Positions 1 through 6,429 of a stretch of DNA of 7,011 nt are shown piece by piece. The DNA lies in contig JABJOR010000419.1 in the NCBI GenBank assembly GCA_018664265.1, forward strand, positions 1 through 7,011, written 5' to 3'. The notes beneath the pieces are model-generated. The model worked only from the letters and a program-made list of their open reading frames with translations, had not been told where the DNA came from and did no database searches. The number at the start of each line of letters is the position of its first letter. Positions within the stretch are counted from its first letter, which is position 1. Both the position numbers and the translations under genes were made by a program. The stretch comes from Rhodospirillales bacterium. Lineage in GTDB: Bacteria > Pseudomonadota > Alphaproteobacteria > Rhodospirillales > Casp-alpha2.

Positions 1-1
1 C

Positions 2-124
2 CTGAAACGGCTTGCGCCACGTACCGTAGAAGCCCTTTGGAAAAACACTGGAGAAATTGTTGCCATGTTTAGCAAACAGGAATGCCTGAATTACTTTGCC
101 GCAGATGGGTATGATCCATATTAA
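2..124 (+). CDS. IS630-family transposase, C-terminal end only (enters from left edge)
   Basis: An open frame runs from the left edge to a TAA at 122-124 and encodes 40 residues ending in FAADGYDPY. The pattern APRTVEALW...G.I...FS..EC.NYFAA.GY matches, from memory, the extreme C-terminus of IS630-family DDE transposases, which usually read like ARTREALW..IG.....FTP.EC.NYF..AGY. The catalytic domain lies outside the window, so whether the element is intact cannot be judged. The stop overlaps the stop of the converging histidine kinase gene by four bases (TTAA, 121-124). An IS630 right inverted repeat would normally lie just after the stop, which here would place it inside the kinase gene's 3' end. 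I could not identify it without the left end for comparison. It could instead be a remnant rather than an active insertion. Confidence 0.72.
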   Translation: MKRLAPRTVEALWKNTGEIVAMFSKQECLNYFAADGYDPY

Positions 125-1611
125 ACCGGAAATGCTCTAGGCAAGAGCGCTTCAACTGTGGTTCCAACTCCTAGTTCACTATTAATCGAGAGTGACCCAC
201 CGTGCAGTTCTGCAAGAGATTTAACAAGAGCAAGCCCAAGTCCAGTTCCTTTGTGCGTTCTGGTATAAGGATCATCAAGTTGAATAAAGGGTTCCATAAC
301 CTTGGCAATATTGTCATGGGAAATGCCTTGCCCTGTATCTGAAACGATAATTTTGCACCCAGATATAGAGTCGTGTTCAATTTTAATAGTGATTTTACCG
401 TTGTCCGGTGTGAATTTAATTGAGTTGGATAGCAAATTAAGAAGGATTTGTTTAATAGCGCGCTCGTCTGCTTTGATAACCAACGGTTGGTTCGGTATAT
501 CTTTGCTAATCTCCAAATCGGAATTTGAGGTCCATCCTTCTGCAATTTTAAGCGCACCTTCTACAGCTATACGAAGGTTGAAGGTTGTTTCATTCAACTG
601 CATTTTTCCGAATTCGGCTTTTGACAAATCCAGAACATCATCGATTAATTCCAGTAGATAATGGCCACTGTTATGAATATCCCCGATATATTCCCGATAT
701 TTAAGGTTTTCGACAGGGCCCAGATGTTCGCCCATCATAAATTCAGACAGGCCCAGAATTGCATTTAGTGGCGTCCGGAGTTCATGGCTGATATTTGCCA
801 GGAATTTTGACATGCTGAGTTTAGCCAGTTCTGCTTCGTCCCGGGCCTTTACCAGTGCAGTTGTTCTGTCCAGAACACGTTGTTCAAGATCATCTCGTGC
901 GGCACGTAATTCATTTTCATATACATTTTGGCGCATCTGCATGCTGTTAAAGGCTTCAATAACAGTGCCGATCTCATCGTTTGTTTCCCAGTCTACGGAT
1001 ATCCGTTCCCCACTGTCGTCGTAATGGCGAATTGCTTTCATTACCCGCCTGAGCGGGATGCCAACGCTCCACGTATTTGCCATGAGTGCGCTGGCAATGA
1101 TGGATACGATTAACAATATGGCCAGTGTTACAGAAAGACCAAGTCTCTCTTGTTGGGCAGAAACGACAAGGCTGTCCGTCAGTGAAAGTTCCAGTCTGCC
1201 AACGATAATGGATTTTCCTGTTATGCTGGTCTCATAGAAAATATCTACGCTAGTGCTGTATTTGGGATCATTCCTTATGCCTTTTGATCCTGAATCGGAT
1301 ATCAGGCTTTTTGTTTTGTCATAAACAGATACATAAACAACTTCCGGATCAGCGCTGATAGCATTCAAAATAAGAGCAATTCGCTCATAATCCAAAATCC
1401 ATAATGAGGACGCCAGCATCTTGCCGTATGTGTCTGACAGGGCGTCAAGTTTATTGGTCAGGCGACGGCTTTCGCTATCCTTAATATGAATATCAAGAAC
1501 AAACGTTGCACCAGCGAGGGTGACAAGCAATAACGGGATGATCACAAACAAAAACTTGTTTCGGATTGATCGAATGCGTGTGTAGTAGTTTTTGATCACA
1601 TTTTGTGCCAA
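121..1611 (-). CDS. Membrane-bound sensor histidine kinase (periplasmic sensor, HAMP, HisKA, HATPase_c), orphan
   Basis: This 496-residue inner-membrane kinase should autophosphorylate on a histidine and pass the phosphate to an unseen response regulator. Visible order: a short basic N-terminus, membrane segment at about 19-40, periplasmic sensor at about 41-157 (motif LWILDYERI near 71-78, resembling small alpha/beta sensor domains; ligand unknown), second membrane segment at about 158-180, HAMP at about 181-235 (NDEIG...FNSM), and a coiled coil at about 235-265. The HisKA H-box is SKFLANISHELRTPLN with phospho-acceptor H276 (bases 784-786). The ATPase domain has N392/N396 (LLNLLSNSIKF), G1 DTGQGI at 425-430 and G2 GTGLGL at 455-460. 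There is no receiver or HPt domain. The listed start is a TTG directly after an in-frame TAA. A GTG four codons later is equally possible, and neither has a clear Shine-Dalgarno. The C-terminus looks of natural length although its stop overlaps a transposase stop. Confidence 0.93.
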   Translation of the reverse strand: MAQNVIKNYYTRIRSIRNKFLFVIIPLLLVTLAGATFVLDIHIKDSESRRLTNKLDALSDTYGKMLASSLWILDYERIALILNAISADPEVVYVSVYDKTKSLISDSGSKGIRNDPKYSTSVDIFYETSITGKSIIVGRLELSLTDSLVVSAQQERLGLSVTLAILLIVSIIASALMANTWSVGIPLRRVMKAIRHYDDSGERISVDWETNDEIGTVIEAFNSMQMRQNVYENELRAARDDLEQRVLDRTTALVKARDEAELAKLSMSKFLANISHELRTPLNAILGLSEFMMGEHLGPVENLKYREYIGDIHNSGHYLLELIDDVLDLSKAEFGKMQLNETTFNLRIAVEGALKIAEGWTSNSDLEISKDIPNQPLVIKADERAIKQILLNLLSNSIKFTPDNGKITIKIEHDSISGCKIIVSDTGQGISHDNIAKVMEPFIQLDDPYTRTHKGTGLGLALVKSLAELHGGSLSINSELGVGTTVEALLPRAFPV

Positions 1612-1728
1612 TTAAATTAGATTATTTTCATAATGCTATCTTATAGACACTTAATAACTGGATCGAGTAAAACTTTCATCCAAAAGTGCCTTTGATTTCT
1701 ATTTTTATAGTTGCTCGAAAAAACCCAG
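1612..1728. other. AT-rich spacer between EF-G-like and kinase genes
   Basis: These 117 bases hold no gene I can support. On the minus strand the EF-G-like stop is followed by CTGGG and a run of six T, but no GC-rich stem precedes the run. An interrupted inverted repeat spans the spacer: AACTGG at 1656-1661 and TCGAG at 1663-1667 face CTCGA at 1714-1718 and CCAGTT at 1725-1730, the last overlapping the EF-G-like stop. The arms have unequal internal gaps (1 and 6 bases) and about 46 bases between them, so a stable hairpin is doubtful. Any kinase promoter probably lies here, but no convincing -35/-10 pair stands out. Confidence 0.35.
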
Positions 1729-3753
1729 TTATATATTTGATTCTGCTCGTTTTGCTACGACATCATCTGCCTGTTTACCATCGAGCTCTTGTAAATGATC
1801 AAATGACCACTGAAATGTTCCTACGCCCTGTGTTATGGATCTAAGCTCGATAATCATGTCGTGCATTTCAGATTGCGGAATATTGGCCTGAACTTCATCC
1901 CAGCCTTCCCAACCGTCTTTAGCCATAAAGCCAAGAATTTGACCGCGCCTGCCGCTTACCAGCCGCTGGATGTGTGATGTAAAGGCATTGGGCATGGACA
2001 CAACAACAATGCAAATGGGCTCCAACAATACTGGTGCACAATTGGGCATGCAATCTCGCATGGCCTGTTGGGCAGCTTTCTTGAACGCCATTTCCGAGCT
2101 GTCAACATTATGGTGCTGTCCATCGGTCAAGGTTACAGCAAGATCTACAATTTGAAAACCTAGCGGTCCTCGTACAAGGTATTCCCGAACACCGGTTTCA
2201 ACTGCCGGGATATATTGCTTGGGAACAACGCCGCCCGTAATGGTATCAGCAAAATCAAAGCCTGTTCCACGGGGTAAAGGCTTGATTTCAATATGCACAT
2301 CGCCAAATTCACCATGACCACCAGATTGTTTTCTATGGCGGGCATGTTGTTTGCCGGGTTTACGAATGGTTTCCTTGTAGGGCACTTGGGGCCGATCTGT
2401 GGTTACAGAGAGATGGAAACGGTTCTGTAGCCGATCAGCAGCAATATTGAGGTGAATTTCACCTTGGCCCCATAGCAAAAGTTCCCCGGTGTTCTCATCA
2501 TTTCCATAGGATAAAGATGGATCTTCCTCGATTACCTTAGCCAGTGCAGAGGTAAGTTTAACCTCATCACTGCGTTCTTTTGCATGGATTGCTATTGAAA
2601 AGAGCGGTGCTAAAGGATCAGGCCAAAATTCGGATTTTTCATTTCCTGATTCACTGAGTAGATCGCCTATTTTAGCGTTGTCCATGCGTCCCAGCGCAAC
2701 CACATCTCCGGCGAGCGCTTTGGCAACCTTGTCCTGCTTTGCTCCATTCATGTGATAGACACCGCTGACACGTTCACCATTCAGTGTCATGCCGTCGCTG
2801 ATGTCACCTTGCAGGATACGTGCGATTGAAAGTTTACCAATCTGGCCGGCATGAAATGCTTTGAAGACCTGGGCTGATGTGGATTTTCCAGAAATTCCAA
2901 GGCGTTGGATAACGGCTTCGACACCCGTTGTTTCATGGCGAAGGGCCTTAAGTAACCTGTGAATACCATTGTCGTGTTCGGCAGAGCCAAAGAAAACAGG
3001 AACAATCAGGTTTTGTTGGATATCCTTTGTCATGTTTTCATAAACTTCACTGGAGGACGGCACAACGTCTTCCAGAAGTTCTTCCAACAGGTGATCGTCG
3101 TAATCCGCAAGACTTTCCAACATTCCTGTACGGGCTTCTTGTTCTCGATCTGTCACTGAATCAGGTAAGGATATCAAATCCGAGGGTTTGCCTTCTTGCC
3201 AGCGGAAGGCGCGCTCGCTAACCAAATCGACAAAGCCTGTAATTTTTTCGCCTTCCCGTATGGGAATTTCACGCAGGACTAGAGGGTGTGAAGATAAATT
3301 TTGCAAAGATTCCAGAGTGGCCCGGACGCTGAGATCCGGGTGGTCCATTTTGTTAATGAAGATCATGTGTGGGATATCATAATCGTCTAAAGCCTTTAAA
3401 ATCGGGGCCACGGCAACAACTTTATCTGGTGTTGCTTCTGTTACGACGATGACAGTATCCGAGATCATCAAGGCGTTAAGGGAATCCTGGCTGAGTTCAA
3501 CAGAGCCCGGACAATCAATGAAGGTCCATTCTTCATCCAGATATGTTGCATGGGCAAGATTCAGCTCTGTGCTCATGTTACGTGCTCGCGCTTCTTGCGA
3601 GCTGTCACCTGTACTATTACCTTCTTTGACGGTGCCTTTTCGGTGCAGGGTGCCACTGGCAACCAGCAAGCTTTCTAGTAAAGTGGTTTTCCCTGAAAGA
3701 TAAGTACCAACAATTGCCGCTACGCGAGGGCCGGATTGTATATGTGTGTTCAA
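1729..3753 (-). CDS. Elongation factor G-like translational GTPase (divergent EF-G paralogue)
   Basis: This 674-residue protein has full EF-G architecture: GTPase domain at about 8-280, domain II about 290-370, III about 385-460, IV about 465-580 and V about 585-665. GTP-binding motifs are G1 GTYLSGKTT (16-24), G3 DCPGS (80-84), G4 NKMD (134-137) and G5 GSA (256-258). Canonical EF-G has DTPGH in G3; here Ser84 replaces the histidine that helps activate the hydrolytic water. Domain IV keeps HRKQSGGHGEFGDV (473-486) and a tip loop DGQHHNVDSSEMAFKKAA (544-561) close to that of canonical EF-G. The motifs fit a divergent EF-G subfamily I recall from alphaproteobacteria, so it is probably an extra paralogue rather than the main translocase, which is normally in the str operon with rpsL, rpsG and tuf. 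No such genes are here. Its cellular role is not established from sequence. The start is TTG, fixed by a strong Shine-Dalgarno five bases upstream. Confidence 0.92.
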   Translation of the reverse strand: MNTHIQSGPRVAAIVGTYLSGKTTLLESLLVASGTLHRKGTVKEGNSTGDSSQEARARNMSTELNLAHATYLDEEWTFIDCPGSVELSQDSLNALMISDTVIVVTEATPDKVVAVAPILKALDDYDIPHMIFINKMDHPDLSVRATLESLQNLSSHPLVLREIPIREGEKITGFVDLVSERAFRWQEGKPSDLISLPDSVTDREQEARTGMLESLADYDDHLLEELLEDVVPSSSEVYENMTKDIQQNLIVPVFFGSAEHDNGIHRLLKALRHETTGVEAVIQRLGISGKSTSAQVFKAFHAGQIGKLSIARILQGDISDGMTLNGERVSGVYHMNGAKQDKVAKALAGDVVALGRMDNAKIGDLLSESGNEKSEFWPDPLAPLFSIAIHAKERSDEVKLTSALAKVIEEDPSLSYGNDENTGELLLWGQGEIHLNIAADRLQNRFHLSVTTDRPQVPYKETIRKPGKQHARHRKQSGGHGEFGDVHIEIKPLPRGTGFDFADTITGGVVPKQYIPAVETGVREYLVRGPLGFQIVDLAVTLTDGQHHNVDSSEMAFKKAAQQAMRDCMPNCAPVLLEPICIVVVSMPNAFTSHIQRLVSGRRGQILGFMAKDGWEGWDEVQANIPQSEMHDMIIELRSITQGVGTFQWSFDHLQELDGKQADDVVAKRAESNI

Positions 3754-3758
3754 GAATG

Positions 3759-3765
3759 CCTCCCC
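3759..3765 (-). promoter_or_regulatory. Strong Shine-Dalgarno that fixes a TTG start
   Basis: On the minus strand the sequence reads GGGGAGG, then five bases, then TTG at 3753-3751. This is a near-ideal ribosome binding site, and no ATG or GTG in the same frame lies at a better distance. The downstream residues (GPRVAAIVGTYLSGKTT) begin the GTPase fold as expected. The combination supports TTG as the true start of the EF-G-like gene. Confidence 0.75.
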
Positions 3766-3838
3766 AGAATATCTGTTGCTCTTTTAACGCACCTTCACCA
3801 TGGCGAACGCGCGCCTTGTTGTATTTATTCAGGTTAAA

Positions 3839-3850
3839 GGGCAATTGCCC
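3839..3850. repeat. 12-bp perfect palindrome GGGCAATTGCCC in the MttB/EF-G-like spacer
   Basis: The 158-base spacer 3754-3911 contains no gene. It holds GGGCAATTGCCC, flanked on the plus strand by two near-copies of GTTAAAGG, one immediately left (from 3833) and one right (from about 3854). On the minus strand the palindrome is followed by TTTAA, so it might be a weak terminator after the methyltransferase gene (4-bp GGGC/GCCC stem, AATT loop). It might instead be an operator upstream of the EF-G-like gene. The stem is short and the T-run poor, so function is uncertain and chance is possible. Confidence 0.35.
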
Positions 3851-3911
3851 GGAGTTAAAGGCAGAAGTGATACAAACCGGAAAAAGTATGAATTTTATCC
3901 AATATTCAGCG

Positions 3912-5432
3912 CTAGGCACCCAGGATTTCAATTTTTCGACGTTCTATAAATGTATCCAGGGCTTTGCTGATGGAAGGGGCCACTGGGGGAGCCTCGTAAA
4001 CTTCCAGTAAATGTTTCCAGATTTTCGTTGCACGCTCTGTCGCGCTCTGAGCACCAGAATCACTCCAGTTCTCGAAGTTTTGCCAATCGCTTAGTATGGG
4101 TGAGTAAAAAGCGTTATTGTAACGTTCCATAGTGTGGGCCGCACCAAAGAAATGCCCACCGGATCCAACCTCTTCAATGGCAGAAAGCCCCAAGGTGTCT
4201 TCATTAATTTCAAGCGGTTTGAGGTTCTCGACCATCATCTGCACCATTTCTGCATCCAGGATCATTTTATCAAATGAACAACATAGTCCACCTTCGAGCC
4301 AGCCAAAGGAATGATTCACCAAATTAATATGGCCCATGACACAAGCCCACAGGGACATTTGGGTTTCATAGGCAGCTTGGGCATCTACTGAATTTGAAGC
4401 ATTGGGGGCACTTGCACGAATGGGCAAGCCGTAATGCCGGGCCAGTTGGCCTGAGGCCAAGGTCGCCTTGACATATTCCGGTGTGCCAAAAGCGGGTGAG
4501 CCACTTTTCATATCAACATTGGATGTGAAACTGCCATACATAACAGGATTGCCGGGATTTACAGTTTGAATGAAGGAGATCCCAGCCAGTGCCTCGGCAT
4601 TTTGCTGGACCAATGCTCCTGGAATGGTGACGGGACTCATTGCGCCTGATAATGTGAATGGGGTAACAATAACGGCTTGGCCATGTTCAGCAAAGGTCAT
4701 GGCACCTTGTGCCATTTCACGGTCCAGAACCAAAGGGCTATTGGTGTTGATATTGCCATAGAGTGCCGGGCGTTTACGCAACCCCTCATAATCTGTCTGG
4801 AACATAATGCAGGCCATATCGATAGCATCCTGAGCGCGGGTGCGGCCCATTAATGAGACTGGCGCTACTTTATCCGTCAGGGTGAAACATGCATTCAGGG
4901 TGTCGAGGTGACGGGTTTCAGGATGCAAGTCCATAGAGGCAAAAGCTCCACCATTTGCCCCGTGTGCAACATTCAGGCTTTGAAGGATACGCAGGGCGTC
5001 TTGTAGTTCTGCGAAGGTGCCTGGTCTGCGGCCTTTATCACTGTCTGTCAGGAAGGCTGGCCCAGCAACAGACATGAAATTTATTCGATTACCTCCAAAT
5101 GTCAGAGATCGCTCATCATTGCGTGCACGAACTTTTACAGTTGATGGAGCCTTGGCAACCTGTTGTTCAATGAAGCCGCGGTCAAACAGGACCTGTGTGG
5201 TGTCATGGTTTACCTTGCACCCCGCATTCTCCAGCAATTCGCGTGTTTGCGGGTCATCAATGCGCATGCCGACTTTTTCCAGAACTTTCATAGAGGTATC
5301 ATGAATAGATGAGACCTGCTCAGCATTGAGAATCTCCAATGGTGGATACGGGTTTTCTACATGCTGAAAAGGGATTTGTGGAATGCTGAATGCATCAGGC
5401 TTGTTTCGGCGGTTGGATGAACGTCTGGGCAT
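3912..5432 (-). CDS. MttB-family (trimethylamine methyltransferase-like) protein, non-pyrrolysine
   Basis: The protein is 506 residues, normal for the MttB superfamily (about 480-520). Family members transfer a methyl group from a quaternary or tertiary methylamine to a corrinoid protein in the cytoplasm. Recognisable blocks include LEKVGMRIDDPQTRELLENAGC (51-72; typical N-terminal region), FMSVAGPAFLTD (119-130), MYGSFTSNVDMKSGSPAFG (298-316), GLPIRASAPNASNSVDAQAAYE (335-356), and NLVNHSFGWLEGGLCCSFDKMILDAE (370-395). There is no in-frame amber codon, so it is not a pyrrolysine enzyme; such homologues (the MtgB glycine betaine methyltransferase type) act on other methylated amines. The substrate cannot be told from sequence. 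No corrinoid-binding protein, methyl-tetrahydrofolate methyltransferase or reactivator lies nearby. The ATG at 5430-5432 is chosen because AGGAG lies eight bases upstream. A longer frame beginning with TTG at 5504 would cover the likely -10 element. Stop is TAG. Confidence 0.9.
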   Translation of the reverse strand: MPRRSSNRRNKPDAFSIPQIPFQHVENPYPPLEILNAEQVSSIHDTSMKVLEKVGMRIDDPQTRELLENAGCKVNHDTTQVLFDRGFIEQQVAKAPSTVKVRARNDERSLTFGGNRINFMSVAGPAFLTDSDKGRRPGTFAELQDALRILQSLNVAHGANGGAFASMDLHPETRHLDTLNACFTLTDKVAPVSLMGRTRAQDAIDMACIMFQTDYEGLRKRPALYGNINTNSPLVLDREMAQGAMTFAEHGQAVIVTPFTLSGAMSPVTIPGALVQQNAEALAGISFIQTVNPGNPVMYGSFTSNVDMKSGSPAFGTPEYVKATLASGQLARHYGLPIRASAPNASNSVDAQAAYETQMSLWACVMGHINLVNHSFGWLEGGLCCSFDKMILDAEMVQMMVENLKPLEINEDTLGLSAIEEVGSGGHFFGAAHTMERYNNAFYSPILSDWQNFENWSDSGAQSATERATKIWKHLLEVYEAPPVAPSISKALDTFIERRKIEILGA

Positions 5433-5440
5433 GGTCTGCG

Positions 5441-5446
5441 CTCCTG
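5441..5446 (-). promoter_or_regulatory. Shine-Dalgarno of the MttB-family gene
   Basis: On the minus strand CAGGAG sits eight bases before the ATG at 5432-5430. It decides the start in favour of MPRRSSNRRNK, 24 codons inside the longest open frame, whose own TTG lacks a ribosome binding site. Confidence 0.7.
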
Positions 5447-5508
5447 GGCTGGCAGAATAATCACACCGATAAGGAAGCATAGAGACGGATTTCGAGCAAA
5501 CCAAATGA

Positions 5509-5514
5509 ATTATA
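5509..5514 (-). promoter_or_regulatory. Candidate -10 element (TATAAT) for the MttB-family gene
   Basis: The minus strand carries a perfect TATAAT about 76 bases upstream of the chosen ATG, in the AT-rich region between divergent genes. No good -35 hexamer lies 16-18 bases further upstream (the sequence there is near CCATCA), so the promoter may be weak or activator-dependent. A single hexamer in AT-rich DNA can arise by chance. Confidence 0.4.
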
Positions 5515-5600
5515 GCTTACACAAGTTTTGTTGATGGTTCATTCAATGTACTATAGAGTTTGTAAATATTTTCTCTTGTTTAAGAACACTGAAATTCTAT
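5515..5600 (+). promoter_or_regulatory. AT-rich divergent upstream region of the binding-protein gene
   Basis: These bases precede the plus-strand exported-protein gene. A weak sigma70-like pair can be drawn: TTGTTG at 5528-5533, then 18 bases, then TATAGA at 5552-5557. The leader GAACACTGAAATTCTAT before the ATG has no clear Shine-Dalgarno. I see no operator palindrome or RNA structure I would defend. Confidence 0.3.
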
Positions 5601-6281
5601 ATGAAACTCTTTTTTTCTTTGATCCTGATTTTGCTGCTTTCATTAAATCGTGAAGCTGTTGCTCAGGAACCTATGACTTGCCCTGACAAAATTGCCATGA
5701 TTGAAAACTATGTCTTGGCCCAGTTAACGGTAAGTATATTGAGTGAAATATATGAAGATGCTGGATGCAAGCCTGAATTTGTTGAGTACCCGGGCCGTCG
5801 GGGGGTATTTTATTTTAACAAGGGTGATGTTGATGGGGAAATTTTTAGATTAAAAATTATTGAAAAATCATATGAACGTAATTTTGTTCGTTCTAGTGTA
5901 CCTTTGTTTTCAGTAACAAACTCGGTTTGGCATCATACAAATAATGCTAACCCGGAACGTCATATTTACGGTTATGTAATCGGTATTAAATGGCAGGAAA
6001 ATTATGCTGTCGGGAAAGATATGATCGGCTTTGAAAGCTATGAAAAGATGTATGCTGCTTATCACAATAATCAGCTAACCGGATTTTTAGGCACGGATGT
6101 TGTCGTAATTAATGCGATTCAGAAAGATGAATTATCTCCTGTTCCAATAGTTGCAGAAAATTTATTCGAGGCTCCATTATTTCATTACCTCGGTTATGAA
6201 TATACACCACTTATGGGCCATATCTCTGAATTGATTGTGAGTGGAAATTATTTTTCAGAAATATTTGATTTTACACAATAA
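5601..6281 (+). CDS. Exported solute-binding-like protein (SBP_bac_3-type, small), no transporter partner
   Basis: The protein is 226 residues. A signal peptide (MKLF, hydrophobic core 4-15, likely cleavage after AVA at 19-21) sends it to the periplasm. The mature part resembles small extracellular solute-binding family 3-like proteins found as stand-alone genes in many Gram-negative bacteria: an early segment with a conserved helix, the PGRRGVFYFNKGDVDGEIFR stretch (64-83), and a C-terminal HYLGYEYTPLM block (195-205). Cys27 and Cys56 could form a disulfide. There is no lipobox and no permease or ATPase gene nearby, so uptake with partners elsewhere, or a sensing role, are both open; the ligand is unknown. 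The gene is more AT-rich by eye than its neighbours. A decayed copy of its 3' end follows directly. The ATG start is supported by the intact signal peptide, although no clear ribosome site is present. Confidence 0.8.
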   Translation: MKLFFSLILILLLSLNREAVAQEPMTCPDKIAMIENYVLAQLTVSILSEIYEDAGCKPEFVEYPGRRGVFYFNKGDVDGEIFRLKIIEKSYERNFVRSSVPLFSVTNSVWHHTNNANPERHIYGYVIGIKWQENYAVGKDMIGFESYEKMYAAYHNNQLTGFLGTDVVVINAIQKDELSPVPIVAENLFEAPLFHYLGYEYTPLMGHISELIVSGNYFSEIFDFTQ

Positions 6282-6292
6282 TTTTGTTTTGA

Positions 6293-6406
6293 TTAAAATC
6301 TGCTCCATTGCAAAAGAACGTTCTGCACGAGGTTCCATCTTATCATTACCTCGCAATAGAATTTACACCATTAATGAATCGTGTAGTGGACCTTCTAAAA
6401 CAATAG
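6293..6406 (+). pseudogene. C-terminal remnant of a second, tandem solute-binding-like gene
   Basis: Eleven bases after the intact gene, an open stretch without a start codon encodes about 37 residues including VLHEVPSYHYLAIEFTPLM, ending at TAG 6404-6406. It aligns without gaps to residues 187-205 of the intact protein (NLFEAPLFHYLGYEYTPLM). Eleven of the last 18 residues are identical, and the spacing is a constant 161 bases. At the DNA level about 37 of 49 bases match between 6167-6215 and 6328-6376, including the exact 11-mer TCATTACCTCG (6182-6192 and 6343-6353). The divergence means the copy is an old paralogue rather than a recent duplication. All upstream coding sequence (roughly 190 codons) is missing, most simply by deletion. 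It should not be expressed as a functional protein. Confidence 0.75.
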
Positions 6407-6429
6407 CAAAAAACCAGACAGAGTTTGCT

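Noticed and set aside
1641..1679. Minus-strand 12-residue leader peptide (MKVLLDPVIKCL) before the kinase gene
   Set aside because: There is no Shine-Dalgarno, no run of regulatory codons and no attenuator-like hairpin after it; it is indistinguishable from chance.
3617..3931. Minus-strand 104-codon open frame spanning the MttB/EF-G-like spacer
   Set aside because: It overlaps the start of the EF-G-like gene and the end of the MttB gene in another frame, has no recognisable domain, and the strong Shine-Dalgarno inside it serves the EF-G-like TTG.
5433..5510. Possible cobalamin riboswitch before the MttB-family gene, because of the minus-strand text CCCAGGAGCGCAGACC
   Set aside because: The resemblance to the 3' end of a B12 riboswitch is only partial and coincides with the Shine-Dalgarno. 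The leader from the likely -10 is only about 75 bases, too short for the roughly 200-base fold, and the other conserved boxes are absent.
6405..6429. Inverted repeat AGCAAA/TTTGCT as a bidirectional terminator between the remnant and aatA
   Set aside because: The stem is six mostly A-T pairs with a 13-base loop and no GC core. It lies where a terminator is expected, but the sequence alone does not support one.
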